64,000 bases of DNA, taken from Angelakisella sp. GTDB taxonomy: Bacteria > Bacillota > Clostridia > Oscillospirales > Ruminococcaceae. The notes under the pieces were generated by a model that saw only the letters and a list, made by a program, of their open reading frames with translations, had not been told where the DNA came from and searched no databases. The DNA is taken from positions 1-64,000 of the forward strand of contig JAHHSN010000002.1 of NCBI GenBank assembly GCA_020025195.1, written 5' to 3'. Made by a program: the position numbers and the translations under genes. Each line of letters begins with the position of its first letter. Position 1 is the first letter of the stretch. Of this stretch, positions 8,188-16,657 are shown piece by piece.

Positions 8188-9396
8188 TTGAAAGTGCTGA
8201 GCCAGCAGTTGATAAAGCAAAACAATTTGAAACAGGTTTTTGCGCTGGTCCGGTCGAATGAAGGGATCTCGCGGGCCTCTATCGCTTCGCTTTCGCACCT
8301 CAGCAAGGCGACGGTTTCCTCTCTGGTGGAGGAGCTGATCGAGGCGGATTTCATTGTGGATGAGGGCGCCGGACAGACCACCCGGCAGGGGAGAAAGCCT
8401 AACAGTCTGCGGGTGGAGAACGAAAAGAACCTCATCGCGGTCATCAGCTGGAGCGCCGAGCGCTTCCAGATGGGCTTCGCGGCGCTGGACGGCACCGTTT
8501 CCCACTATCAGGAGACGGTGTACCGGGACGAGGAGGATTCGGTGGATCAGCTTTTGGACGCCTACCACCGGCTGATCGGCTCGCTCTGTGAAAAGAGGGA
8601 ACAGACCCGGGTGCTGGCGCTTTGCGTCATCGTTCCCGGCATGATCGACCCCGTCCGCAAGCGGATGTATTCCAGCGTGCTGCCGGTCAAGACCGGGGAG
8701 TGGGTGATCCGCCGCTTCCGGGCGGCGCTGCCGGAGATTCCTCTTGCTTTCTTTAATGATACAGCGTGCTTTGCCTACGCGGAGAAGGCCTTTGATCCTC
8801 AGGTGGAGAACGCGTCCATCTTTGTGAACCTTTCCGGGGGCGTCGGCGCCGTGATGTTTTCCGCGGGGGGGATGCTCCGGGGTGGAAACGGCATGACCAC
8901 CCAGTTCGGTCATTTTTCGGTGGATCGGAACGGCCCCCTCTGCCGCTGCGGCAACTGCGGCTGTCTGGAAATGAAGATCGGGGAAAGCGTTCTGGAGGAC
9001 CGGGCGCGGGAATTTATGCCCATGGAAAAAATACAGGCCTTCGGCCCCATGACCTATGAGTCCATCGGCCGGGCGGCGGATGCCGGAGACCCCGACCTTA
9101 GAAGGATGATCGACTCCATGGCGGCGGATCTGGCGTTTGCCCTCGGGAACCTCATCACCGTTTATTCCGTGCCCCGGGCCGTGATCGGCGGTCACGGCCG
9201 GCGCTTGGGACGATACTTCTTTGAGCGGCTCAGGTGTCACCTTTCGGTCTGCGGCTTCCGCCAGTTTGTGGATGACTGCGAGATCCGGTGCAGCAATGCC
9301 CCCGAACCGGCGGAGCTGATCGGCGCTGCCCGCTACTTTATGGATAATCATTTCCGTTTCTATGAAAATATGGACGGAGCTTTATTTCTCAGATAG
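8188..9396 (+). CDS. ROK family transcriptional repressor (NagC/XylR type)
   Basis: Sugar-responsive repressor. An N-terminal winged helix-turn-helix (about residues 15-70, with GISRASIASLSHLSKATVSS) is followed by a ROK sugar-binding domain with the zinc motif CRCGNCGCLEMKIG near residue 250. The 402 residues fit XylR/NagC. The TTG start follows AGAGAGGAGAAG. The first of four closely spaced enzyme genes begins 47 bp downstream, so it probably controls its own operon through the operator at 8128-8152. The inducer is unknown, though the operator type suggests a pentose or glycoside-derived sugar. Confidence 0.88.
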   Translation: MKVLSQQLIKQNNLKQVFALVRSNEGISRASIASLSHLSKATVSSLVEELIEADFIVDEGAGQTTRQGRKPNSLRVENEKNLIAVISWSAERFQMGFAALDGTVSHYQETVYRDEEDSVDQLLDAYHRLIGSLCEKREQTRVLALCVIVPGMIDPVRKRMYSSVLPVKTGEWVIRRFRAALPEIPLAFFNDTACFAYAEKAFDPQVENASIFVNLSGGVGAVMFSAGGMLRGGNGMTTQFGHFSVDRNGPLCRCGNCGCLEMKIGESVLEDRAREFMPMEKIQAFGPMTYESIGRAADAGDPDLRRMIDSMAADLAFALGNLITVYSVPRAVIGGHGRRLGRYFFERLRCHLSVCGFRQFVDDCEIRCSNAPEPAELIGAARYFMDNHFRFYENMDGALFLR

Positions 9397-9443
9397 TTTT
9401 TAATGAGGACGCCTTACCGGGCGGTAGAAAGGAGTTTATCAGA

Positions 9444-10583
9444 ATGGAAAAGATCAGAACAGGTGTTGTCGGCGTTGGCTTTATCGGTGCGGTACATATT
9501 GAGCAGCTGCGCCGCCTCGGCAATGTGGAGGTCGTGGCGATCACCGAAGCCTCCGGTGCGGAGGAAAAGGCGAAAGCGATGTTTGTGCCGAAGGCCTATA
9601 ACGATTATCGGGAGATGATCGACAAGGAAAACTTGGACTGCATCCACATCTGCACTCCCAATGCCACCCATTTTGACATCGCGATGTACGCGATGGAGCA
9701 CGGCGTCAATGTCGTCTGCGAAAAGCCGATGACCTGCAGCGTGGAAGAAGCCCGCAAGCTCAATGAGGTTGCCAAGGAAAAGGGCCTCATCAACGCGATG
9801 AACTTCAACTGCCGCTTCTACCCGATGGCGTACCAGATGCGCGAGATGGTGAGAAGCGGAGAGGTCGGCGATATCTATACCGTCCACGGCGGCTATCTGC
9901 AGGATTGGCTGTTCCTCGATACCGATTACAGCTGGCGTCTGGAGCCGGAGCTTTCCGGCGCGTCCCGCGCCTTTGCCGATATCGGCTCCCACTGGCTGGA
10001 CCTTGTGGAGTTTGTGACCGGTCTTAAGGCGGTGGAGGTGCTGGCGGACTTCGCCATCTTCCACAAGACCCGCAAAAAGCCCACCAAGGAGATCGCCACC
10101 TATTCCGGTATGGCGCTGCGTCCGGAGGACTATGAGGAGGTTCCCATCAAGACCGAGGATTATGCCTCCGTTTTGTTCCACATGGAAAACGGCGCTCATG
10201 TCTGCTGCAATATCAGCCAGGTCTTTGCCGGCCGCAAGAACCAGATGATCGTGGCCGTAGCGGGCTCTAAGTGCTCCATGCGCTGGGATTCCGAAAATTC
10301 CAACGCGCTCTGGGTCGGACGCCGCGAGCGGGACAACGGCGAATTCGTCAAGGACCCCTCCATCCTCAGTGATAAGACCAAGCAGGTCATCAGCTATCCG
10401 GGCGGCCATGTGGAGGGCTTCCCCGATACCTTCAAGCAGAACTTTAAGAAGATCTACGCGGCGATCGCCGGCGGCAAGCCCGAGGATTACGCCACCTTTG
10501 AGGACGGCCTCAGAGAGATGCGCCTCTGCGACAAGATCGTGGAAAGCGCGAGAGAGCGCCGCTGGGTCAGCCTGGAAGACTGA
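9444..10583 (+). CDS. Gfo/Idh/MocA family oxidoreductase
   Basis: NAD(P)-dependent sugar or inositol dehydrogenase family. Rossmann fold at the N-terminus (GVVGVGFIGAVHIEQLRRL), the CEKPMTCS motif with the conserved lysine, and a catalytic-type histidine in FADIGSHWLDL. The segment YLQDWLFLDTDYSWRL is like enzymes that oxidise glycosides at C3, but that is only a resemblance from memory. Second gene of the ROK-led operon, followed by two TIM-barrel isomerase-like genes. This is the usual pairing for ring oxidation followed by isomerisation or elimination. Confidence 0.85.
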   Translation: MEKIRTGVVGVGFIGAVHIEQLRRLGNVEVVAITEASGAEEKAKAMFVPKAYNDYREMIDKENLDCIHICTPNATHFDIAMYAMEHGVNVVCEKPMTCSVEEARKLNEVAKEKGLINAMNFNCRFYPMAYQMREMVRSGEVGDIYTVHGGYLQDWLFLDTDYSWRLEPELSGASRAFADIGSHWLDLVEFVTGLKAVEVLADFAIFHKTRKKPTKEIATYSGMALRPEDYEEVPIKTEDYASVLFHMENGAHVCCNISQVFAGRKNQMIVAVAGSKCSMRWDSENSNALWVGRRERDNGEFVKDPSILSDKTKQVISYPGGHVEGFPDTFKQNFKKIYAAIAGGKPEDYATFEDGLREMRLCDKIVESARERRWVSLED

Positions 10584-10617
10584 CCGGATCGCTATAATAT
10601 AAGGAGGGCGAGAGACT

Positions 10618-11472
10618 ATGTTTAAGATCGGAACGTTAGCCGACTGGTTCCATGTGGGGCTGCTGGAGGGCATTCGTGCCTCCGAGCGCTGCGGGGCCAG
10701 CGGAGTACAGATCTACGCATGGAACGAGATGGACCCCCGCACGATGACCGCGGCGAGACTGGCCGAGGTAAAGAACACGGCGCGGGAGTGTCACCAGACC
10801 GTCACCGCGCTCTGCGGAGAGCTGGGCGGGCATGGCTTTGAGATCGCGGCGGATAATCCCGACAAGATCGAATACCTGAAAAGAACGGTCGATCTGGCTC
10901 TCGCCCTGGACTGCAATGTTGTCACCACCCACATCGGGCGGGTCCCGGAGGACGAAACCGGTGAGCGCTGGAGGAATATGCAGGAAGCGTGCCGTGAGGT
11001 CGGCGGCTATGCCGCGCAGCACGGTGCCTCCATCGCGGTGGAAACCGGCCCCGAGCCGGTCGCGCGGCTCATGAAGTTCCTTGGGGACTGCCCCGGCGTC
11101 GGCGTCAACTATGACCCCGCCAACCTCGTTATGGTCACCAAGGACGACGAGGTGGAGGGCGTCTACACCGCCGGAAGCAAGATCGTCCACACCCATGCCA
11201 AGGACGGCCGCTGCAACTTCTATGCCGGCCCCGAAACGGTCTACGGCATCTTTGCCGAGGGCGGCATCGAGGCGCTCAATACGGTGAGCACCTACTTTAC
11301 CGAGCTGCCGCTGGGACAGGGGAGCGTGCGCTGGGACAGCTACCTGAAGGCGCTGCTGAATGTGGGCTACAACGGCTATCTCACCATCGAGCGGGAAGTG
11401 AACGGGGATGTGACCGCGGATATCCGTCTCGCGGTGCAGTTCCTGCGGGAAAAGCTCGATTCCCTGGCATGA
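10618..11472 (+). CDS. Sugar phosphate isomerase/epimerase family TIM barrel
   Basis: AP-endonuclease-2/xylose-isomerase-like TIM barrel of 284 residues. Likely metal ligands appear in order: Glu in AVETGPE, Asp in NYDPAN, His in IVHTHAKDG and Glu in LTIEREV. Substrate cannot be named; relatives include inosose dehydratase, hydroxypyruvate isomerase and 3-keto-sugar enzymes. It starts after AAGGAGGGCGAG and lies in the operon between two other sugar-modifying enzymes. Confidence 0.82.
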   Translation: MFKIGTLADWFHVGLLEGIRASERCGASGVQIYAWNEMDPRTMTAARLAEVKNTARECHQTVTALCGELGGHGFEIAADNPDKIEYLKRTVDLALALDCNVVTTHIGRVPEDETGERWRNMQEACREVGGYAAQHGASIAVETGPEPVARLMKFLGDCPGVGVNYDPANLVMVTKDDEVEGVYTAGSKIVHTHAKDGRCNFYAGPETVYGIFAEGGIEALNTVSTYFTELPLGQGSVRWDSYLKALLNVGYNGYLTIEREVNGDVTADIRLAVQFLREKLDSLA

Positions 11473-11508
11473 TTTAGACAAGAGTTATAATAAAGGAGGA
11501 CATTTATC

Positions 11509-12423
11509 ATGATGAAACTGGGCCTTGTATCGGCGATTCTTCCTACCCTCAGCTTTGAGGAGCTTATTGATTACGCTGCCGGCGTCGGCTTCAAATGCGT
11601 CGAGGTCTGCTGCTGGCCGAAGGGCGAAGCCGCCCGCCGCTATGCCGGAGTTACCCACATCGATCTCAACGGTCTCACCGAGGAGAAGATGAAATATTAT
11701 AAAGACTACGCCGAGAAAAAGGGTGTTTCCATCAGCTCGCTCGCCTTCTATCCCAATCCGCTGGATGCGGACGAGGAAGCCGCGCGGGAGTGTATCGACC
11801 ACCTGATGAAGCTCATTGAGGTTTCCGCCAAGATGGGCGTCAACATGGTCACCACCTTCATCGGCAAGGATAAGAACAAGACCGTCGAGGAGAACCTCGA
11901 AAAGTACGTCAAGGTCTGGACTCCCATTGTCCGCCACGCGGAGGAGTGCGGCGTTCGCATCGGCATCGAGAACTGCCCCATGTATTACACAAAGGACGAA
12001 TGGCCGGGCGGCAACAACCTCGCCTCCACCCCCTATATCTGGCGCAAGATGTTTGAGCTGATCCCCTCCAAGAATCTGGGCCTCAACTATGACCCCAGCC
12101 ATCCCTATCTCATCGGCGCGGACTATATAAAGCCCCTCTATGAGTTCAAGGACCGCATCTTCCACGTCCACTTCAAGGACATCAAGATTGATCAGGATAA
12201 GGTCAACGAGTACGGAATGTTCTCCTATCCCGCACTCTGGCATTCTCCCAAGCTGCCCGGTCTCGGCGGCGTTGACTTCGGCGCCTTCTGCTCCGCGCTC
12301 AACGATATCCGCTATGACGGCCCCGCCTGCATCGAGGTGGAGGACCGCGCCTTTGAGGGCTGTCTTGAGGACGTAAAGACCGGCATCGAGATCGCCTATC
12401 GCTATATGCGTCAGTATCTGTAA
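11509..12423 (+). CDS. Sugar phosphate isomerase/epimerase family TIM barrel
   Basis: Second TIM-barrel protein of the operon (304 residues), only distantly like its neighbour. Metal ligand motifs are GIENCPM, GLNYDPSHP, IFHVHFKDIK and ACIEVED. Two adjacent ATG codons follow AAGGAGG; either could start. The long insert NAEEC-type region before GIEN and the KDEWPGGNN loop are seen in enzymes acting on larger keto-sugars. The function is inferred only at the class level: isomerisation, epimerisation or elimination on an oxidised sugar. Confidence 0.82.
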   Translation: MMKLGLVSAILPTLSFEELIDYAAGVGFKCVEVCCWPKGEAARRYAGVTHIDLNGLTEEKMKYYKDYAEKKGVSISSLAFYPNPLDADEEAARECIDHLMKLIEVSAKMGVNMVTTFIGKDKNKTVEENLEKYVKVWTPIVRHAEECGVRIGIENCPMYYTKDEWPGGNNLASTPYIWRKMFELIPSKNLGLNYDPSHPYLIGADYIKPLYEFKDRIFHVHFKDIKIDQDKVNEYGMFSYPALWHSPKLPGLGGVDFGAFCSALNDIRYDGPACIEVEDRAFEGCLEDVKTGIEIAYRYMRQYL

Positions 12424-12453
12424 GCCGGTCCCCATTCCGAAAGAGAAAGGGAG

Positions 12454-13437
12454 ATGAAACCATTGATCAAGATCGGTATCGTCGGCGTCGGCGGTATGGG
12501 CACGGTCCATCTTAATAACTACGCGGAGCTTCCCGACTGCAAGGTGGTCGCGGTCTGCGACCCCACCGAGCAGGCGGCCAAAACCGCCGAGGAGCATCAT
12601 CTGCGGCACTATCGGGATTTGGAAGAAATGCTGAAGGACCCCGAGGTGGAGCTTTGCGATGTCTGCACGCCGACCTTTCTGCACAAGACCCATGTGACCG
12701 CCGCTCTGAGGGCGGGACGTCACGTCATCTGCGAAAAGCCGCTGGCGCTCAGCCTCGCGGACGCGAAGGAGATGTTTTCTCTCGCGAAGGAGATGGGAGT
12801 CCGCCTCTTTGTGGGGCAGGTGCTCCAGTTTTCTCCGCCCGCCCGGGTGCTGCATGAGCTGGTGGAGAGCGGACGCTTCGGAAAAATGCTGGACGCTCAG
12901 TTCCTGCGCCTTTCCGCCTGCCCCCGCTGGGTCAAGAACGGCTGGCTCTTTGATAAGACCAAGAGCGGCCATCTGCCCTTTGACCTCCACATCCATGATC
13001 TGGATCTCATCGTGAGCCTCTGGGGCAGGCCGGACAGCTTCTCCTACACCGCGGTGGGACGCGAGGGGCTGGGCTACAACGAGCACTACCGCTTCTCCTA
13101 CCGCTTTGGGGACTCCACCGTTTCGGCGGAGGCGGCCTGGTATAACGCCGATATTCCCTTTACCGCGACCTGGCGGGTCTATTTTGAGGAGGCGGTCGTC
13201 CTCTTTGACGGCACCACCCTCACCGCCTATCGCTTTGACCATGAGCCGGAAACCTTTGACATTGAGGAAAAACGGCTCATTCCCACCGGCATCAATCTGC
13301 CGCCCACAGGAATGTTCTATGAGGAGCTCGGCTCCTTCCTGCGGGAGATCGAACGCGACCCGCATGCCGCTCCCGCCCGGGAGGAAGAACTCCTCACGGT
13401 CATCGGGATTCTGGAGCAGGTCGTCAATAACAGCTGA
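12454..13437 (+). CDS. Gfo/Idh/MocA family oxidoreductase
   Basis: NAD(P)-dependent oxidoreductase, 327 residues. GIVGVGGMGTVHLNN is the dinucleotide-binding loop, ICEKPLALS the conserved lysine motif, and DLHIHDLDLIVSLWG the catalytic histidine helix. Last gene of the ROK-led operon, 30 bp after the TIM-barrel gene. It may reverse the oxidation of the first dehydrogenase, so that the operon performs a redox-neutral oxidation, isomerisation and reduction of a sugar ring. Confidence 0.85.
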   Translation: MKPLIKIGIVGVGGMGTVHLNNYAELPDCKVVAVCDPTEQAAKTAEEHHLRHYRDLEEMLKDPEVELCDVCTPTFLHKTHVTAALRAGRHVICEKPLALSLADAKEMFSLAKEMGVRLFVGQVLQFSPPARVLHELVESGRFGKMLDAQFLRLSACPRWVKNGWLFDKTKSGHLPFDLHIHDLDLIVSLWGRPDSFSYTAVGREGLGYNEHYRFSYRFGDSTVSAEAAWYNADIPFTATWRVYFEEAVVLFDGTTLTAYRFDHEPETFDIEEKRLIPTGINLPPTGMFYEELGSFLREIERDPHAAPAREEELLTVIGILEQVVNNS

Positions 13438-13520
13438 AAAGAAATACGAGCCGTTAAAATGGCTCTGAGTCACCGACCGCCGGGGACGGCGTTACCAAAA
13501 AAAGAAGGGAGGAGCCGCGC

Positions 13521-14477
13521 ATGATTGAGGTGAGTCATATCACCAAGGAATATGGCACCAAAAAAGCGCTCTCGGATGTGAGCTTTTCGGTGCCGCGCGG
13601 TCAGGTGCTGGGACTTCTGGGACTCAACGGCGCCGGCAAGTCCACCACGATGAACATCATTGCGGGCTGTCTTGCCGCGACGGAGGGAACTGTGAAAATC
13701 GCCGGCGTGGATATTGCGAAGGAACCGGGTGCGGCCAAGCGCCACATCGGCTATCTGCCGGAGATCCCGCCGCTCTATGTCGATATGAAGGTAGAGGAAT
13801 TCCTCACCTTTGTCTATGATCTCAAGAAGCTCCGGACCGGGCGGAAGGCCGCGGTCGCGGCGGTCGCGGAAAAGGCGGGTGTCGCGCACGTTCTGGGCCG
13901 CCTCATCAAGAACCTTTCCAAGGGCTACCGGCAGCGTGTCGGGCTGGCGGCGGCGCTTCTGGGAGACCCCGAGGTGCTCATTCTGGATGAGCCGACGGTC
14001 GGACTGGACCCTACGCAGATCATCGAGATCCGCACCCTCATCGGGGAGCTGGGCGCCGACCGCACCGTCATTCTCTCCTCTCACATTCTTTCTGAGATTC
14101 AGGCAGTCTGCGAGCGGGTTATCGTTCTGGACGGGGGACGCATTGTGGCGGACGACACCCCGGAGAACCTTGAAAACGCCATGCAGAGCAAAAACAGCTG
14201 CACCGCACTCATCGAGGGCGCGCCCGGGGCCGTCACGGCGGCACTCGGCAAAGCGGCCAGCATCGAAAGCGTGGAGGCGGGCAGGGAGGTCGAGCCCGGC
14301 GTTTGGGAATACACCATCCGGGGACAGGAGAAGGCGGATATCCGCCGCGACCTGTTTAATGCCCTGGCGGAGGCCAAGCTGCCGCTTCTTTCGACCCACA
14401 GCGCCCACGTCACCCTGGAGGACGTCTTCCTCCGTCTGGTCGGCGCGGAACGCAGAGGAGAGGAGGCAGACGCATGA
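13521..14477 (+). CDS. ABC transporter ATP-binding protein (GldA-like)
   Basis: Exporter-type ATPase, 318 residues. Walker A GLNGAGKSTT, signature NLSKGYRQRVGLAAAL, and Walker B VLILDEPTVGLDP with the H-loop in LSSHILSEIQ. The C-terminal 80 residues form an extra domain as in DrrA/GldA-type ATPases. It overlaps the permease gene by 4 bp and forms a unit with a GldF-like permease, a GldG-like protein and a DUF4340 protein. That set is widely conserved but its substrate is unknown. Confidence 0.9.
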   Translation: MIEVSHITKEYGTKKALSDVSFSVPRGQVLGLLGLNGAGKSTTMNIIAGCLAATEGTVKIAGVDIAKEPGAAKRHIGYLPEIPPLYVDMKVEEFLTFVYDLKKLRTGRKAAVAAVAEKAGVAHVLGRLIKNLSKGYRQRVGLAAALLGDPEVLILDEPTVGLDPTQIIEIRTLIGELGADRTVILSSHILSEIQAVCERVIVLDGGRIVADDTPENLENAMQSKNSCTALIEGAPGAVTAALGKAASIESVEAGREVEPGVWEYTIRGQEKADIRRDLFNALAEAKLPLLSTHSAHVTLEDVFLRLVGAERRGEEADA

Positions 14478-15178
14478 CGGCAATCCTGAAGCGTGAAATC
14501 AACGCCTATTTTGATACCCCGCTGGGCTATGTTTTCCTTGCGGTCTACCACCTTTTTGCGGGCTATTTCTTTTACCGCTATAACATCTTCGGCAATTCCA
14601 CGGATATGCGTTCCCTTTTTGAAATGCTCTTTACGGTGACGCTGTTCCTGATTCCCATCCTCACCATGCGGCTGATGAGTGAGGATAAGCGTGCCAAGAC
14701 CGATCAGCTCCTTTTGATGGCGCCGGTCTCCACCACCGGTATTGTGATGGGCAAGCTCCTGGCAGCGCTCATTGTCTACCTCGCCGCGATGGCGATCACA
14801 CTGGTAGAGGCGGCGGTGCTTTCCGTCTATGCTCCGGTGGAATGGAGCGTAATCCTCGGTCATTTTCTGGGGCTTTTCCTTCTGGGCGCGGCGCTCATCG
14901 CTGTGGGACTCTTTATCTCGGCCCTCACGGAAAACCAGATCATCGCCGCGATCGGCGGGTTTGCGGTCGGGTTCTTCCTGATGCTTCTGGATTCGGTTTC
15001 CGCGCTCATCAGCAATTCCCGGCTGGCAGGCTTTGTGACGGATCTTTCCTTCCAGACGCACTACCAGCACTTCACCCTCGGAATCTTTGATCTGGCCGAT
15101 GTGATTTTCTATCTCAGCGTGACCGCACTGTTCGCTTTCTTTACTATCTGCGCGGTGGAAAAGCGCAGAGTGGCTTAA
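14474..15178 (+). CDS. ABC-2 type permease (GldF-like)
   Basis: A membrane protein of 234 residues with about six hydrophobic helices. The opening (ILKREINAYFDTPLGYVFL) and the MRLMSEDKRAKTDQLLLMAP segment are typical of GldF and related ABC-2 permeases. It is translationally coupled to the ATPase (ATGA overlap) and lies 12 bp before the GldG-like gene. Confidence 0.88.
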   Translation: MTAILKREINAYFDTPLGYVFLAVYHLFAGYFFYRYNIFGNSTDMRSLFEMLFTVTLFLIPILTMRLMSEDKRAKTDQLLLMAPVSTTGIVMGKLLAALIVYLAAMAITLVEAAVLSVYAPVEWSVILGHFLGLFLLGAALIAVGLFISALTENQIIAAIGGFAVGFFLMLLDSVSALISNSRLAGFVTDLSFQTHYQHFTLGIFDLADVIFYLSVTALFAFFTICAVEKRRVA

Positions 15179-15190
15179 AGGAGGTGCGCT

Positions 15191-16657
15191 GTGATGAAAA
15201 AGATATTAAACCGAAAGACCGGTGTGAAGAGCATTTACGCGGCGCTGATGGCGCTGGGTCTCGTCATTGTGATCCTCCTCAACATCGCCGCCGGAGCGCT
15301 CGCCGACCGGTATCCGCTTTCCATCGACCTCACCCGGGACCGTCTGTTCGGACTGGGGGAGGAGACCGTTTCCTACATCGAAAAGCTGGAAGAGCCTCTC
15401 AAGATTCAGGTGCTGGCCACCGAGGAGACCTTCCGCAACAATTCCACCTATAACGCGCAGGCCAACGAGGTCATGCGCCAGTTTGCCCGCTATTCCGACG
15501 CCATCGAGATCGAGTATATCGACTATATCTCCGACCCGACCTTCGCGGCGTCCTACCCCGATCTCACCATGAAGCACGGCGACGTGCTGGTAACCTCCGG
15601 GGAGCGGCACCGCCTCGTGAAAACCGAGGAGCTCTTTAACTACACCTACGATCAGAAGGGGCGGCCGCAGATCGCTTCCTCCCGCGCGGAAGAAGCCATT
15701 CTCAGCGCGGTGCTGGCCCTTTCCGGGGACGAGATTCCCGTCGTGGCGGTCATTACCGGCCACGGAGAGACCGTCTCCGAGCCGTTCCTGCGGCTTCTTA
15801 CCACCAACAACTACGATGTTCAGAAGGTGAACCTCCTGACCGGAGGACTGCCGGAGGATGCGAAGATCGCCCTCCTTCCGGCACCGATCACCGACCTTTC
15901 CGCGGAGGAGATCGAAATGCTGGACGCCTTCCTCAAAAACGGCGGCGCCTACGGCAAGACCCTCTTCTATACGGCAAGCCCCGAGCAGCCTCCCCTCTCC
16001 AATACCGAGGCGTTCCTGGCGGAATGGGGCGTCAAGATCGGGGATGGCCTTGTTTTTGAGACCAAGGAGGACCGGGTTTACTTCACCCAACCCTTCTATG
16101 CCATCGCGGACTATGCGGAGGAGCATTATTCCTCCAAGATGGCGGACCGGTCGGTCCCCATGCTGGTCCCGGTGAGCCGCCCGCTGGAGATCACCTTCCG
16201 TCAGCAGGAAAACTACTTTACCGAGGAGCTTCTCCGCTTCGGGGAAACGAGCGGGGTGCGTCCCTCCGATGCGGGGGACAGCTTCACCGCGTCGGATGCC
16301 GCGCAGCGCGGCCCCCTGCCGGCGATGGTGCTCTGCTCCTACCGCCTCCTGGATTCCCAGAACGGGAACGCCGAAAAGGCAAGCTCTCACATCTTGGTTT
16401 CCGGCTCGACCGAGCTTCTGGCCAACTACGCGGTGGGCAATCGCTCCTTTGCCAACGGAGAATATCTCATCCATGTGCTCAATGATCTCTGTGAACGCTC
16501 CGACGCGATTGCCGTGACCCCCAAGAGCATCGTCGGAAACGCCCTCAATCTCACCCAAGCGCAGGGAGACCGTCTGGGTTACCTCTTTGTTCTGGCCATC
16601 CCCGTGGTGGTGCTGGGCGTCGGCGTGGCGGTCTGGCTCGGCAGGAGGCATAAATAA
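15191..16657 (+). CDS. GldG family ABC-associated protein
   Basis: 488 residues: an N-terminal membrane helix, a large extracytoplasmic GldG/IFT52-like region (LTRDRLFGLGEETVSYIEKL, then a VAVITGHGE segment) and a C-terminal helix followed by a basic tail. In Bacteroidetes GldG belongs to the gliding machinery. In clostridia the same gldA-gldF-gldG-DUF4340 set occurs without gliding, so a role in export or envelope maintenance is inferred. The stop overlaps the next start. Confidence 0.8.
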   Translation: MMKKILNRKTGVKSIYAALMALGLVIVILLNIAAGALADRYPLSIDLTRDRLFGLGEETVSYIEKLEEPLKIQVLATEETFRNNSTYNAQANEVMRQFARYSDAIEIEYIDYISDPTFAASYPDLTMKHGDVLVTSGERHRLVKTEELFNYTYDQKGRPQIASSRAEEAILSAVLALSGDEIPVVAVITGHGETVSEPFLRLLTTNNYDVQKVNLLTGGLPEDAKIALLPAPITDLSAEEIEMLDAFLKNGGAYGKTLFYTASPEQPPLSNTEAFLAEWGVKIGDGLVFETKEDRVYFTQPFYAIADYAEEHYSSKMADRSVPMLVPVSRPLEITFRQQENYFTEELLRFGETSGVRPSDAGDSFTASDAAQRGPLPAMVLCSYRLLDSQNGNAEKASSHILVSGSTELLANYAVGNRSFANGEYLIHVLNDLCERSDAIAVTPKSIVGNALNLTQAQGDRLGYLFVLAIPVVVLGVGVAVWLGRRHK

